From Nocardia carnea (GTDB taxonomy: Bacteria > Actinomycetota > Actinomycetes > Mycobacteriales > Mycobacteriaceae): a stretch of DNA of 64,000 nt. A program made the translations under genes and the position numbers. Shown piece after piece: positions 32,828 to 40,991 of this stretch. Within the stretch, counting starts at the first letter, position 1. Each line of letters begins with the position of its first letter. The notes beneath the pieces were generated by a model. The model was not told the DNA's origin. It made no database searches and saw nothing but the letters and a program-made list of their open reading frames with translations. Where the stretch lies: positions 1 to 64,000 of the forward strand of contig NZ_JARWOV010000186.1 of assembly GCF_029868855.1 (NCBI RefSeq), in the 5' to 3' direction.

Positions 32828-34200
32828 AACCGCTGGTCGTCCTCGGCGATACCCTGCTCGACGTCGATATCGAAGGCGCCGCCAACCGGTTGTGCCCGGA
32901 GGCACCGGTTCCCGTGGTGGATGTGGAACGCCGCTGGTTGCGCCCCGGTGGCGCCGGACTCGCCGCGCTGCTGGCCGCCCGATCCGTCGCCGAGGTCGCG
33001 CTGATCACGGCCACCACCGAGGACGACGGCGGCCGCAGCCTGCTGCGGCTGCTCGGCGAAGAGGTCGATGTCGTGCCGATGGTGCTGCGTGGTGAGACGG
33101 TGCGGAAGACGCGGGTGCGGGCCGGGGGCCAGTCGCTGGTCCGGCTGGATACCGGTGACGGCACCGCGGATGCCGGGCCGGTGAGTTCCGCGGTGGTGCG
33201 GACGCTGCGGTCGGCCGGGGCGATCCTGGTCGCCGATTACGGCCGCGGGGTGGCCGCACACCCGCGGATCCGGCGCCTGCTCACCGAACTCGCCCGGGCC
33301 GTGCCGGTGGTGTGGGACCCGCATCCACGCGGACCGGCGCCCACACCGGGGGCCTCGCTGGTCTCGCCGAATCTGAACGAGGCCCGCCAGTTCGCGCCCG
33401 GATACGCCGAACCCGACGAATTGGCGAAGGTGCTGCGCGACGAGTGGTCCGCCGATTCGGTCGCGGTGACGCTCGGTTCGTCCGGGGCGGTGCTGGCCAA
33501 CGGTAAACGGCTGGCGGCCATACCCGTGCCCGCGGCGATCCGCAGCGCGGACCGTATCGCGCCCGATACCTGCGGTGCCGGTGACCGGTTCGCCTCGGCC
33601 GCCGCCGCGGCCCTGCTGGACGGGTCCACGGTGGCCGACGCGGTGACCCACGCCGTGGACACGGCCGCGCGATTCGTCGCGACCGGCGCCGCCACCACCC
33701 TGTCGACCTGCGACGGTCCCGCGGCGACCACCGCCGAGGAGACCGAAACCGCCGGGTCGGCGTTCGAGGTGGCGGCCGCGGTCCGGGACCGGGGTGGCCG
33801 GTTGGTCGCCACCGGCGGTTGTTTCGATCTGCTGCATCCCGGCCATGTGAGCCTGTTACGCCAGGCGCGGGCCATGGGTGACGCCTTGATCGTCTGTCTG
33901 AACTCCGACGATTCGGTACGCCGGCTGAAGGGAACCGGCCGGCCGATCGTCGCCGCCCGCGACCGTGCCCGGCTGCTGCTCGAGCTTTCCTCCGTCGATG
34001 CCGTCGCGGTATTCGACGAATCCGCGCCGAGCGCCCTGCTGGATCGGCTACGGCCCGATATCTGGGTCAAGGGCGGCGACTATTCCGAGGCGGAACTACC
34101 CGAAGCCGAGGTGGTCCGCCGGCACGGCGGCGAGGTGGCGCTGATCCCCACTGTCCGCGGTTATTCGACGACTCAGCTGGTCAGCCGGTCTCGCGGCTGA
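32824..34200 (+). CDS. hldE: Bifunctional heptose-7-phosphate kinase / heptose-1-phosphate adenylyltransferase
   Basis: 458 aa. The N-terminal PfkB/ribokinase domain (about 1-300) has VVLGDTLLDVDIEG, RPGGAG, VADYGRGV and the catalytic D-T-C-G-A-G-D-R-F. The C-terminal nucleotidyltransferase (about 325-458) has GCFDLLHPGHVSLL (HxGH) and the V-K-G-G-D-Y motif. The order kinase-adenylyltransferase is that of HldE/RfaE, giving ADP-heptose. In canonical pathways HldD epimerises the product; no clear HldD is present, so the D,D-isomer may be used directly. Confidence 0.93.
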   Translation: MKPLVVLGDTLLDVDIEGAANRLCPEAPVPVVDVERRWLRPGGAGLAALLAARSVAEVALITATTEDDGGRSLLRLLGEEVDVVPMVLRGETVRKTRVRAGGQSLVRLDTGDGTADAGPVSSAVVRTLRSAGAILVADYGRGVAAHPRIRRLLTELARAVPVVWDPHPRGPAPTPGASLVSPNLNEARQFAPGYAEPDELAKVLRDEWSADSVAVTLGSSGAVLANGKRLAAIPVPAAIRSADRIAPDTCGAGDRFASAAAAALLDGSTVADAVTHAVDTAARFVATGAATTLSTCDGPAATTAEETETAGSAFEVAAAVRDRGGRLVATGGCFDLLHPGHVSLLRQARAMGDALIVCLNSDDSVRRLKGTGRPIVAARDRARLLLELSSVDAVAVFDESAPSALLDRLRPDIWVKGGDYSEAELPEAEVVRRHGGEVALIPTVRGYSTTQLVSRSRG

Positions 34201-34220
34201 CCCGACCACGAAGGAGTGCG

Positions 34221-34910
34221 ATGCGAACACTCGGCAACATCCTGATCACCGGTGGCGCCTCCGGACTCGGCGCGGCGGTGACCGCGGCGGTCCTCGAACG
34301 CGGGGGCCGACCGCTGGTGATCGACCGCGATCAGCCGGAGACAACGGTCGATTTCGTCCGAGCCGATCTCGCCGACAGCGCGGCCGCGGAAAACGCGGTA
34401 CAGGAACTGTCCGACCGCGTGGACGGCCGGATCGACGGCGTGTTCACGGCCGCGGGCACCGATGCCTGCGGACGTCTGGACGAGGTGCCGGCCAAGGATT
34501 GGGAACGGGTGATCCAGGTGAACCTGCTGGGGACAGTCGCCGTGGTGCGGGCCGCGCTCCCGGCGCTGCGGGCGAATCGGGGCACCGTGGTGACCTGTGC
34601 GTCCACGCTCGGCATCAAGGCGGTGAGCGACGCGACCGCCTACTGTGCCTCGAAATTCGGGGTGGTCGGCTTCACTCGCGCCCTGGCCGCCGAAACCGCC
34701 GGCGAAGTGGGAGTCACCTTGCTGATTCCCGGCGGTATGCATACGGCGTTCTTCGACGGGCGTGCCGAACAGTACAAACCACCGCCGGACGCGAAACTGA
34801 ACCAGCCCGCCGATGTCGCGCAATCGGTGTTGTTCGCGCTGAGCCAGCCACCGGGCTGCGAGGTCCGCGAACTCGTCGTCTGCACCTCGGAAGAGGGGTC
34901 GTGGCCCTGA
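34221..34910 (+). CDS. Short-chain dehydrogenase/reductase
   Basis: 229 aa classical SDR. The cofactor motif is TGGASGLGAA (about 9-18), with F-T-A-A-G-T (NNAG region), S in CASTLGIK and Y-C-A-S-K as the catalytic YxxxK. It sits inside the heptose operon, 20 nt after hldE and overlapping the next gene by 10 nt. It probably modifies the sugar or nucleotide-sugar. The reaction cannot be named from sequence. GAAGGAG precedes ATG 34221. Confidence 0.85.
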   Translation: MRTLGNILITGGASGLGAAVTAAVLERGGRPLVIDRDQPETTVDFVRADLADSAAAENAVQELSDRVDGRIDGVFTAAGTDACGRLDEVPAKDWERVIQVNLLGTVAVVRAALPALRANRGTVVTCASTLGIKAVSDATAYCASKFGVVGFTRALAAETAGEVGVTLLIPGGMHTAFFDGRAEQYKPPPDAKLNQPADVAQSVLFALSQPPGCEVRELVVCTSEEGSWP

Positions 34911-35851
34911 GCGGATCGATTCTCGTGTTGCGGGCACTCGGGCTCGGCGATCTGCTGACCGCGGTGCCCGCACTACGTGGGCTGCGGGCGGCCTACCCGG
35001 ACGACCGGCTGGTACTCGCCGCGCCCGAGTCACTGCGCGGGCTGGTGGAGTCCGTCGAGGCGGTCGACGAACTGCTGCCGACTCCGGGGCTGGGGGCGCT
35101 GCGGTGGCCGGGCCCGCCGCCCCGGCTGGCGGTCAATCTGCACGGCAAGGGTCCGGAGAGTATCCGCGATCTACTGGCGTGCGGACCGGATTCGCTGCTG
35201 ACCCACCGCCATCCGGATTTCCCGGACCTACCCGGCCCGGAGTGGCGGGCGGATCTGCACGAGGTGGATCGCTGGTGCCGGCTGCTGGAACACCAGGGGA
35301 TAGCCACCGATCGCGACGCGCTGCGGCTCCCGGCCCCACCGGTACCGGCGCCGGTCTCGCGGGCGATCGTGATCCATCCCGGCGCCGCCTATCCCGCGCG
35401 GCGCTGGCCGCCCGAACGTTTCGCGCGGGTGGCGCGCACCTTGAACGCCGACGGCCGGCCGGTCGTGATCACCGGGTCGCGGGCGGAGGTGCCGCTGGCG
35501 AACTCCGTTGCCGCGCAAGCAGGTCTACCGCCTTCAGCGGTGTACGCGGGCCGCACCGAGCTACCCGAACTCGCCGCGCTGGTGGCCGAAGCGGAACTGG
35601 TGATCTGCGGTGATACCGGCGTGGGACATCTCGCCACCGCATTCGGAACACCCTCGGTACTGCTGTTCGGTCCCACCCCGCCCCGCACCTGGGGCCCACC
35701 GGTCACCGCGCGGCACCATATCGCGTTGTGGGCGGGCAGGATCGGCGATCCGCACGCCGATCGCCCGGATTCCGGGCTGCTCATGGTGCGGCCCGAACGG
35801 GTGCTCACCGCCGCGGCCGAAGTACTCGGAAAGGGGGCACGCCATGGGTAG
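34901..35851 (+). CDS. GT9 heptosyltransferase-like glycosyltransferase (second)
   Basis: 316 aa. It has the N-terminal ILVLRALGLGDLLTAVPALRGLRAAYP (x-G-D-x-x motif), then AVNLHGKGPES, HPGAAYPARRWPPERFA and the C-terminal VICGDTGVGHLATAFGTPSVLLFGPTPP, all characteristic of ADP-heptose transferases. GTG 34901 lies within the SDR gene (10-nt overlap) behind AGAGGGG. Two GT9 enzymes imply at least two heptose (or related) additions to the glycan. Confidence 0.87.
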   Translation: MALSGSILVLRALGLGDLLTAVPALRGLRAAYPDDRLVLAAPESLRGLVESVEAVDELLPTPGLGALRWPGPPPRLAVNLHGKGPESIRDLLACGPDSLLTHRHPDFPDLPGPEWRADLHEVDRWCRLLEHQGIATDRDALRLPAPPVPAPVSRAIVIHPGAAYPARRWPPERFARVARTLNADGRPVVITGSRAEVPLANSVAAQAGLPPSAVYAGRTELPELAALVAEAELVICGDTGVGHLATAFGTPSVLLFGPTPPRTWGPPVTARHHIALWAGRIGDPHADRPDSGLLMVRPERVLTAAAEVLGKGARHG

Positions 35852-37160
35852 TCGCGTCGGCGTGGTCGGCGCCGGATATGTGGGACTCACCAGCGCCGCG
35901 TGTCTGGCCCATCTCGGGCATCACGTGATCTGTGTGGACAACGACGAAGCCAAGGTCGAGCGGCTCCGGGCGGGGTCGGTATCGATCGTCGAGCCGGGAC
36001 TGCCCGAACTCGTCGGCGAGGGCCTGGCCGAGGAACGGCTCGCCTTCACCACCGATCCGGGGTCACTGACCGAGGCCGAAGTGGTGCTGTTGTGCCTGCC
36101 CACACCCATGGGCGAGGGCGGCGAGGCCGACCTGGAAGTGCTCGACCGTGCCCTCGACACGCTGGCCACTGTGCTGCGCCCGGACTGCACCCTGGTCACC
36201 AAATCCACCGTTCCGGTCGGAACAGCGGCCCGGCTCGCCGAATCGCCCGGTCTCGCCGGCCGGGCCGTGGTCAGTAACCCCGAATTCCTCCGCGAAGGTC
36301 ACGCGGTGCACGATTTCCTGCACCCGGACCGTATTCTCGTCGGCGCCGGCGACGAGCACACCGAGGCCGCCGACCGGGTGGCCGGGTTGTACGCGGGCAC
36401 GGGAGCCCGGGTCGTCCGATCCGATACCGCCAGCGCGGAACTGGCGAAATACGCCAGTAACGCCTTCCTCGCGGTGAAGCTCTCCTTCGTGAACACGATG
36501 GCCGATCTGTGCGAACGCGTCGGCGCCGATATCACCCGGGTCACCGACACCATGGGCATGGACGACCGGATCGGCCCCGATTTCCTCGCTCCCGGCCCCG
36601 GCTGGGGCGGCTCGTGCCTGCCGAAGGACACCCGTGCGCTTCTGCGCGCCGCGGAGGCCGAGGGCGTGGATTTCGCGCTCGTCCGCGACGCGGTCCGGGC
36701 GAACGACCGCCAGCAGGCGATGGTGGTGCGCAAGATCCGGTACGCGGTCACCGGAGCGGTGGACGGCGCCCTCGCTGGCACCCGGATCGGCGTACTGGGC
36801 CTCGCCTTCAAAGCCGGCACCGGCGATCTGCGCGACTCCCCCGCGGTGGCGGTCGCGCGGCAGCTCTGCCGCCAGGGGGTCACCGTTGTCGCCTACGATC
36901 CGTGCGTCCCCGCGGGAACGCCGGGCCTGAACCCCGTGCAGGTGGTCGACGACCCGTATCTGGTGGCAAAGGACGCGTCCGCACTCGTGATCCTCACCGA
37001 ATGGCCCGAGTTCCGGGCGCTGGACTGGGCACGCCTGGAAGCCGTGGCAGGCCAGGCGGTTGTCGTCGACACCCGCAACCTACTCGATGGAAATACCCTG
37101 AGCCACACCGGTTTCCGGGTGATCGGTATCGGTACCAGCGAATCGGGACCATCCGCCTGA
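35844..37160 (+). CDS. ugd: UDP-glucose/GDP-mannose dehydrogenase family (UDP-glucose 6-dehydrogenase)
   Basis: 438 aa. Two-step NAD-dependent oxidation of UDP-glucose to UDP-glucuronate. It has the Rossmann motif GVVGAGYVGL (about 6-15), LCLPTP, TKSTVPVGT, PEFLREG, K-Y-A-S-N-A-F and the catalytic Cys 258 in GWGGSCLPKD. The C-terminal domain has GLAFKAGTGDLRDSPA. Length and motifs fit Ugd/TuaD rather than GDP-mannose dehydrogenase, but substrate specificity is inferred. It is the last gene of the operon and supplies the UXS-like enzyme at 26877. ATG 35844 overlaps the GT9 stop by 8 nt. Confidence 0.92.
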   Translation: MGSRVGVVGAGYVGLTSAACLAHLGHHVICVDNDEAKVERLRAGSVSIVEPGLPELVGEGLAEERLAFTTDPGSLTEAEVVLLCLPTPMGEGGEADLEVLDRALDTLATVLRPDCTLVTKSTVPVGTAARLAESPGLAGRAVVSNPEFLREGHAVHDFLHPDRILVGAGDEHTEAADRVAGLYAGTGARVVRSDTASAELAKYASNAFLAVKLSFVNTMADLCERVGADITRVTDTMGMDDRIGPDFLAPGPGWGGSCLPKDTRALLRAAEAEGVDFALVRDAVRANDRQQAMVVRKIRYAVTGAVDGALAGTRIGVLGLAFKAGTGDLRDSPAVAVARQLCRQGVTVVAYDPCVPAGTPGLNPVQVVDDPYLVAKDASALVILTEWPEFRALDWARLEAVAGQAVVVDTRNLLDGNTLSHTGFRVIGIGTSESGPSA

Positions 37161-37677
37161 GTCTCGGATCCCCGGCGGCTCACGCTGTGCCGGAGATTCC
37201 AGTGTGCCGTTCCGCAGACCGCTGCCCGGGCGTTCGAGCCCTCCATCCCGGCACTGGCCGGTCAGAGCGAACTCCCACCGCGTTGTGGCTGACGGGAGGC
37301 CCGACGGCCGACTCACGTCGGCGCCCACGACCTCGGCCGGACTGGAAGCACCCGGATAGATCAACCGACTATCGGTCGCGGAGCATGGCAGGCGGGTTCG
37401 GTGAACCGGCGGGTCAACAGGTTGGCCGCGATGCTCGATCGCCTACGCCCACCGCGGATCTACCTGCCGAGGGGGTCGGCAGACAGCGGCCCTGCCGTGC
37501 GCAAGCGGAAAGCCACTGCGAATCGCCGCCGCACGAGTCGCGGAACCGAGCGGCCGATCAACACCTCGGATCTGCCGAGCTCGAGCCCGGTTACTCACGT
37601 ACAACGCACAGTGCCCGGCCGGCGCGTGGTCCAGCGTCGGCCGGGCACCGCTCTCCGTTTACGCGGCGTCCGCGCGA
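37161..37677. other. 517-bp convergent intergenic region
   Basis: It lies between ugd (+) and katE (-). No open frame has protein-like composition. The only clear element is the perfect hairpin at 37611-37648. Otherwise nothing is recognised. Confidence 0.6.
37611..37648 (-). terminator. Perfect 11-bp hairpin after katE
   Basis: GTGCCCGGCCG (37611-37621) and CGGCCGGGCAC (37638-37648) pair perfectly around a 16-nt loop, 30 bp beyond the katE stop. Likely katE terminator. It can also stop transcripts arriving from the plus strand. Confidence 0.65.
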
Positions 37678-39831
37678 TCAGGCGGGTATCGCCGTGGTGT
37701 CGCGTTCCCAGACGCGGTGACCGGCGAGGACTGTGGCGAAGGATTCCACGAATCCGTCGGAGACCGTTTCACCGGCCTGGATCACACCGTCGACCGGAGT
37801 GTCCGGCTCGGATGGGACCGCGATACCCCCGGCCCGCAGCACTTCGGCACCCGCACCGAGCGCCGCCACCGGTTTGGCGTGCTTGTACGCCTCGGTCACG
37901 AAATGCACCGCGGGGCCCGCGGCGGCGAGGGCGCGGGCGGAGGCGTCACCCCCGGCCACGACCACTGCGTCGTAGAGCACCGATGCCATGGTCGCCAGGG
38001 TTTTGTCCACGGTCAGGCTCCCGTCGGCGGCGCCGCGGAGCTGACCGCCGTGTTCGGCCAGCACCTCGGTTTCGGCGCCGCGTTCGCGCAGCGCCGTGCG
38101 CAGCCGCTCGACGCCCGCCGCATCGACTCCGTCGGCCGCCAGGACGGCGATCTTGCGGGTGGCGATGGTGGGCGGTGGATCCTTCACCTGCGACAACGCC
38201 GGCGACAACGGCACGTCCTCCACCGGGCCGGCCTCAGGAGTGGGCAGGCCGAGCCGGTCGGCGACGCGGCTCGCCAGATCGGGGTCGACCAGGACCAACT
38301 GCTCGAGCGCATGCTCGCGGATCTCCACCCGCTGACATTTGCCCAGCTCGAAGGCGAACGCGGAGACGATGTGCTCGGCCTCGGGCGGGGTCATACTGCG
38401 CCAGAACATCCGGGGCTGACGGTAGTAGTCCTTGAAACTTTCGCTGCGCACCCGGATCGTCTCGCCCTCCACCCGCCGCGTGTAGTGGCGGAACACATCC
38501 TCGTCGGCGAGCGCCGGGCATCCGCCCCCGATGGTGTTCTTCGTGTAGAAGGCCTGGCCGTGCGGAATGTCGTGGCGACTGTATCCGTCCTGCTGATGCG
38601 TGCGGACATCGGCCAGCGGCCGGTTCACCGGGAGATGCGCGAAATTCGGCCCGCCGAGACGGATGAGCTGGGTGTCCAGATAGGAGAAATTCCGCAGCTG
38701 CAACAGCGGGTCGTTGGTGAAATCGATACCGGGGACCACGTTCGCCGTGTGGAAGGCGACCTGTTCCGTTTCGGCGAAGAAGTTGTCCGGGTTGCGATCG
38801 AGCACCATCTCGCCCACCGGGCGCACCGGCACCTGTTCCTCCGGGATTATCTTCGTGGCATCGAGCAGATCGAAATCGAAATCGAATTCCTGGTCTTCCG
38901 GAACCAGCTGCACACCCAGTTCCCAGCGGGGGAAATCACCGGCCTCGATACTGTCCCACAGATCGCGCCGGTTGTAATCCGGGTCGCGCCCGGCCACCTG
39001 CTGGCATTCGTCCCACACCAGCGAGTGCACGCCGAGGGCGGGCTTCCAGTGGAATTTCACGAAGGTTCCGCGGCCTTCGGCATCGACGAACCGGAATGTG
39101 TGGACGCCGAATCCCTGCATCATCCGGTAGCTGCGCGGCAGGGCCCGGTCCGACATCAGCCACATGATCGCGTGCAACGTTTCCGGCTGTTCGGCCACGA
39201 AATCCCACAGCGTATCGTGCGCCGATTGCGCCTGCGGGATCTCGTTGTGCGGTTCGGGTTTCACCGCGTGCACGAAGTCCGGGAATTTGATGCCGTCCTG
39301 GATGAAGAACACCGGGAAATTGTTGCCGACGAGATCGTAATTTCCCTGTTCGGTGTAGAACTTCGTGGCGAAACCACGCACATCGCGCACCGTATCGGCC
39401 GAACCGCGCGATCCGGCGACGGTGGAGAAACGGACGAAGACCGGGGTGCGCGTGCCCGGGTCGGTCAAGAATTTCGCGACCGTGTATTCCGCCAGCGAAT
39501 CGTCGTACGGCCGGAAATACCCGTAGGCCCCGGCCCCGCGCGCATGGACGACACGTTCCGGAATGCGTTCGTGGTCGAAATGGGTGATCTTCTCGCGGGC
39601 ATGGAAATCCTCGAGCAGCGTGGGGCCCCGCGCGCCGACGCTCAGCGCGTCGTCGGTGTGGTCCACCCGGACCCCCTGCTGTGTGGTGAGATACCCGCTC
39701 TCCCGGTCCTGCCGCAGTGGGTCGAGCTGTCGTTGTTTGGGGTCGGTATCGCCCCGGCCTTCGCCGAGCGGGCGCTGCGCCGCCTCCGACGCGGCGGGTG
39801 TCGCGGATCCCTGCTCCGGTGTTCGGTCCAC
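37678..39831 (-). CDS. katE: Large-subunit catalase HPII (KatE)
   Basis: 717 aa clade-2 haem catalase. The catalytic His lies in [13 protein letters not shown]. It also has [28 protein letters not shown], the distal Asn in [12 protein letters not shown] and the proximal haem Tyr in [11 protein letters not shown]-terminal DJ-1/PfpI-like flavodoxin domain (about 560-717, [19 protein letters not shown]) is typical of the large-subunit type. GTG 39831 is chosen because AGGAGG precedes it by about 8 nt. A stress-type promoter lies 70-100 bp upstream, and a hairpin terminator follows. Confidence 0.95.
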   Translation of the reverse strand: MDRTPEQGSATPAASEAAQRPLGEGRGDTDPKQRQLDPLRQDRESGYLTTQQGVRVDHTDDALSVGARGPTLLEDFHAREKITHFDHERIPERVVHARGAGAYGYFRPYDDSLAEYTVAKFLTDPGTRTPVFVRFSTVAGSRGSADTVRDVRGFATKFYTEQGNYDLVGNNFPVFFIQDGIKFPDFVHAVKPEPHNEIPQAQSAHDTLWDFVAEQPETLHAIMWLMSDRALPRSYRMMQGFGVHTFRFVDAEGRGTFVKFHWKPALGVHSLVWDECQQVAGRDPDYNRRDLWDSIEAGDFPRWELGVQLVPEDQEFDFDFDLLDATKIIPEEQVPVRPVGEMVLDRNPDNFFAETEQVAFHTANVVPGIDFTNDPLLQLRNFSYLDTQLIRLGGPNFAHLPVNRPLADVRTHQQDGYSRHDIPHGQAFYTKNTIGGGCPALADEDVFRHYTRRVEGETIRVRSESFKDYYRQPRMFWRSMTPPEAEHIVSAFAFELGKCQRVEIREHALEQLVLVDPDLASRVADRLGLPTPEAGPVEDVPLSPALSQVKDPPPTIATRKIAVLAADGVDAAGVERLRTALRERGAETEVLAEHGGQLRGAADGSLTVDKTLATMASVLYDAVVVAGGDASARALAAAGPAVHFVTEAYKHAKPVAALGAGAEVLRAGGIAVPSEPDTPVDGVIQAGETVSDGFVESFATVLAGHRVWERDTTAIPA

Positions 39832-39906
39832 GAATTGTCCTCCTCGATGGCGTGCCCGGCCGTACCGTGCCCGGCCTGTGAGCGTGGTCGTTTCCCGCTC
39901 GGCGGC

Positions 39907-39930
39907 TTCCCTGATCCGCGGGCGATAAAC
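39907..39930 (-). promoter_or_regulatory. SigF/SigB-like promoter of katE (GTTT-N15-GGGAA)
   Basis: Minus-strand GTTT (39930-39927), 15 bp, GGGAA (39911-39907). It predicts a leader of about 70 nt. KatE is a classical general-stress sigma target, which supports the reading of this motif elsewhere in the window. Confidence 0.65.
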
Positions 39931-39946
39931 ACCGGGCGCGTGGGCT

Positions 39947-39970
39947 GTGTGACGCGCCGCCGGGCGGGTA
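39947..39970 (+). promoter_or_regulatory. SigF/SigB-like promoter variant (GTGT-N15-GGGTA)
   Basis: GTGT (39947-39950), 15 bp, GGGTA (39966-39970), 11 bp before the small gene at 39982. It is divergent from the katE promoter. Confidence 0.45.
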
Positions 39971-39981
39971 TCCACCCGGCT

Positions 39982-40143
39982 ATGAACAGACCGGACCCCG
40001 ATCCCCGGACCGCGGACGATCGAGACGAACCCGATTTCGCCGAGGAGCACGCCGAGCCCACGCACGCCGACGAACACCCCACCGGCGAACAGATCGAAAC
40101 CGACGAGTCGACACCGAGGGGACACAGCGGCATGGATTCGTGA
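39982..40143 (+). CDS. Small acidic protein, unknown function
   Basis: 53 aa, almost entirely hydrophilic and acidic (repeated D/E with Pro, Thr, His), no membrane segment or domain. It is probably intrinsically disordered. It is divergent from katE with its own promoter-like element, and upstream of the PAS-ANTAR gene. It could be a short stress protein. The coding evidence is composition and position only. Confidence 0.4.
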   Translation: MNRPDPDPRTADDRDEPDFAEEHAEPTHADEHPTGEQIETDESTPRGHSGMDS

Positions 40144-40232
40144 CCGGCGTTCCCCGGCGTCCACCGACCTGCCGGCGTGCTCGGCAGCGGTCGGCCGAAG
40201 CGGCGCGGGCAGCACGGAGGATAATCACAGCC

Positions 40233-40949
40233 ATGAACGCGCGGGATGAGCTGCCGGAATCCGAAGTCGAACTCGTGGAGCGGGTGGTCGGCGCCGGCGA
40301 TCCCCTGCAGGTCGGCCGCTTCCGGTACTATTTCGCGACTCGAACCTGGGAATGGTCGGCAGAAGCCGCGCGAATCCACGGCCATCCTCCGGAGGTCCGG
40401 CCCACCACGGAGTTGCTGCTCTCGCACAAGCACCCCGACGACCGCGACCGCCTCGAGGCGATGATCCTCTCGGTCGAGGACGGCGGCCCCTTCTCCAGCC
40501 GGCACCGCATCATCGATACGGCGGGCTACATCCGGGAGGTACTCGTGGTGTCCGAGCCCATGCTCGACGAGGCCGGCGAACCGATAGGTACCGAGGGCTT
40601 CTACATCGATCTGTCGGACACCGCCGCCGAATACCGCCGGGAAGCCCTCGACGACACCCTGCCGCAGGTGCTGGATGCCCGGATCGTCATCGAACAGGCC
40701 AAGGGTGCGCTCATGCTCGCCTACGGAATCAATGCCGATCAGGCGTTCCACGTGCTGCGCTGGCGGTCGCAGGAAACCAATATCAAATTGCGCCGGATCG
40801 CCGAACGAATGGTCGCGGCGCTACCCGGTATCGCCGACGAGGAGGTCCGACTGCGGACCCGCCTCGACCATGTGCTGCTGACCCTGCACCGCGATATCGA
40901 AGCGGGCGACACCGACGGCGACTCCGCCGCCGCGCCGGCACGTTCCTGA
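40233..40949 (+). CDS. PAS-ANTAR domain regulator
   Basis: 238 aa. A PAS_3-like sensor domain (about 25-135: GRFRYYFATRTWEWSAEAARIHG, HKHPDDRDRLEAM) is followed by an ANTAR RNA-binding domain (about 150-205: ARIVIEQAKGALMLAYGINADQAFHVLRWRSQ, with the conserved Q-A-K-G and A-F-x-x-L-R). ANTAR proteins bind paired hairpins in mRNA leaders to prevent termination. Here the sensory input is cytoplasmic. GGAGG lies about 12 nt before ATG 40233. It sits between the katE region and the esterase fusion, so a stress role is plausible. Targets are unknown. Confidence 0.88.
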   Translation: MNARDELPESEVELVERVVGAGDPLQVGRFRYYFATRTWEWSAEAARIHGHPPEVRPTTELLLSHKHPDDRDRLEAMILSVEDGGPFSSRHRIIDTAGYIREVLVVSEPMLDEAGEPIGTEGFYIDLSDTAAEYRREALDDTLPQVLDARIVIEQAKGALMLAYGINADQAFHVLRWRSQETNIKLRRIAERMVAALPGIADEEVRLRTRLDHVLLTLHRDIEAGDTDGDSAAAPARS

Positions 40950-40957
40950 CCGGCCCT

Positions 40958-40981
40958 GTTTGCCCACGCCGACACCGGGTA
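40958..40981 (+). promoter_or_regulatory. SigF/SigB-like promoter (GTTT-N15-GGGTA)
   Basis: GTTT (40958-40961), exactly 15 bp, GGGTA (40977-40981). The ATG at 40992 is only 10 nt beyond the -10, so the transcript would be leaderless or nearly so, which agrees with the lack of a ribosome-binding site. Confidence 0.65.
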
Positions 40982-40991
40982 GCGCGGCCAC

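Noticed and set aside
37717-40143. An 808-codon open frame on the plus strand opposite katE
   Set aside because: It mirrors katE codon by codon in high-GC DNA and has no recognisable domain. Only its last 53 codons (39982-40143), outside katE, were kept as a possible small gene.
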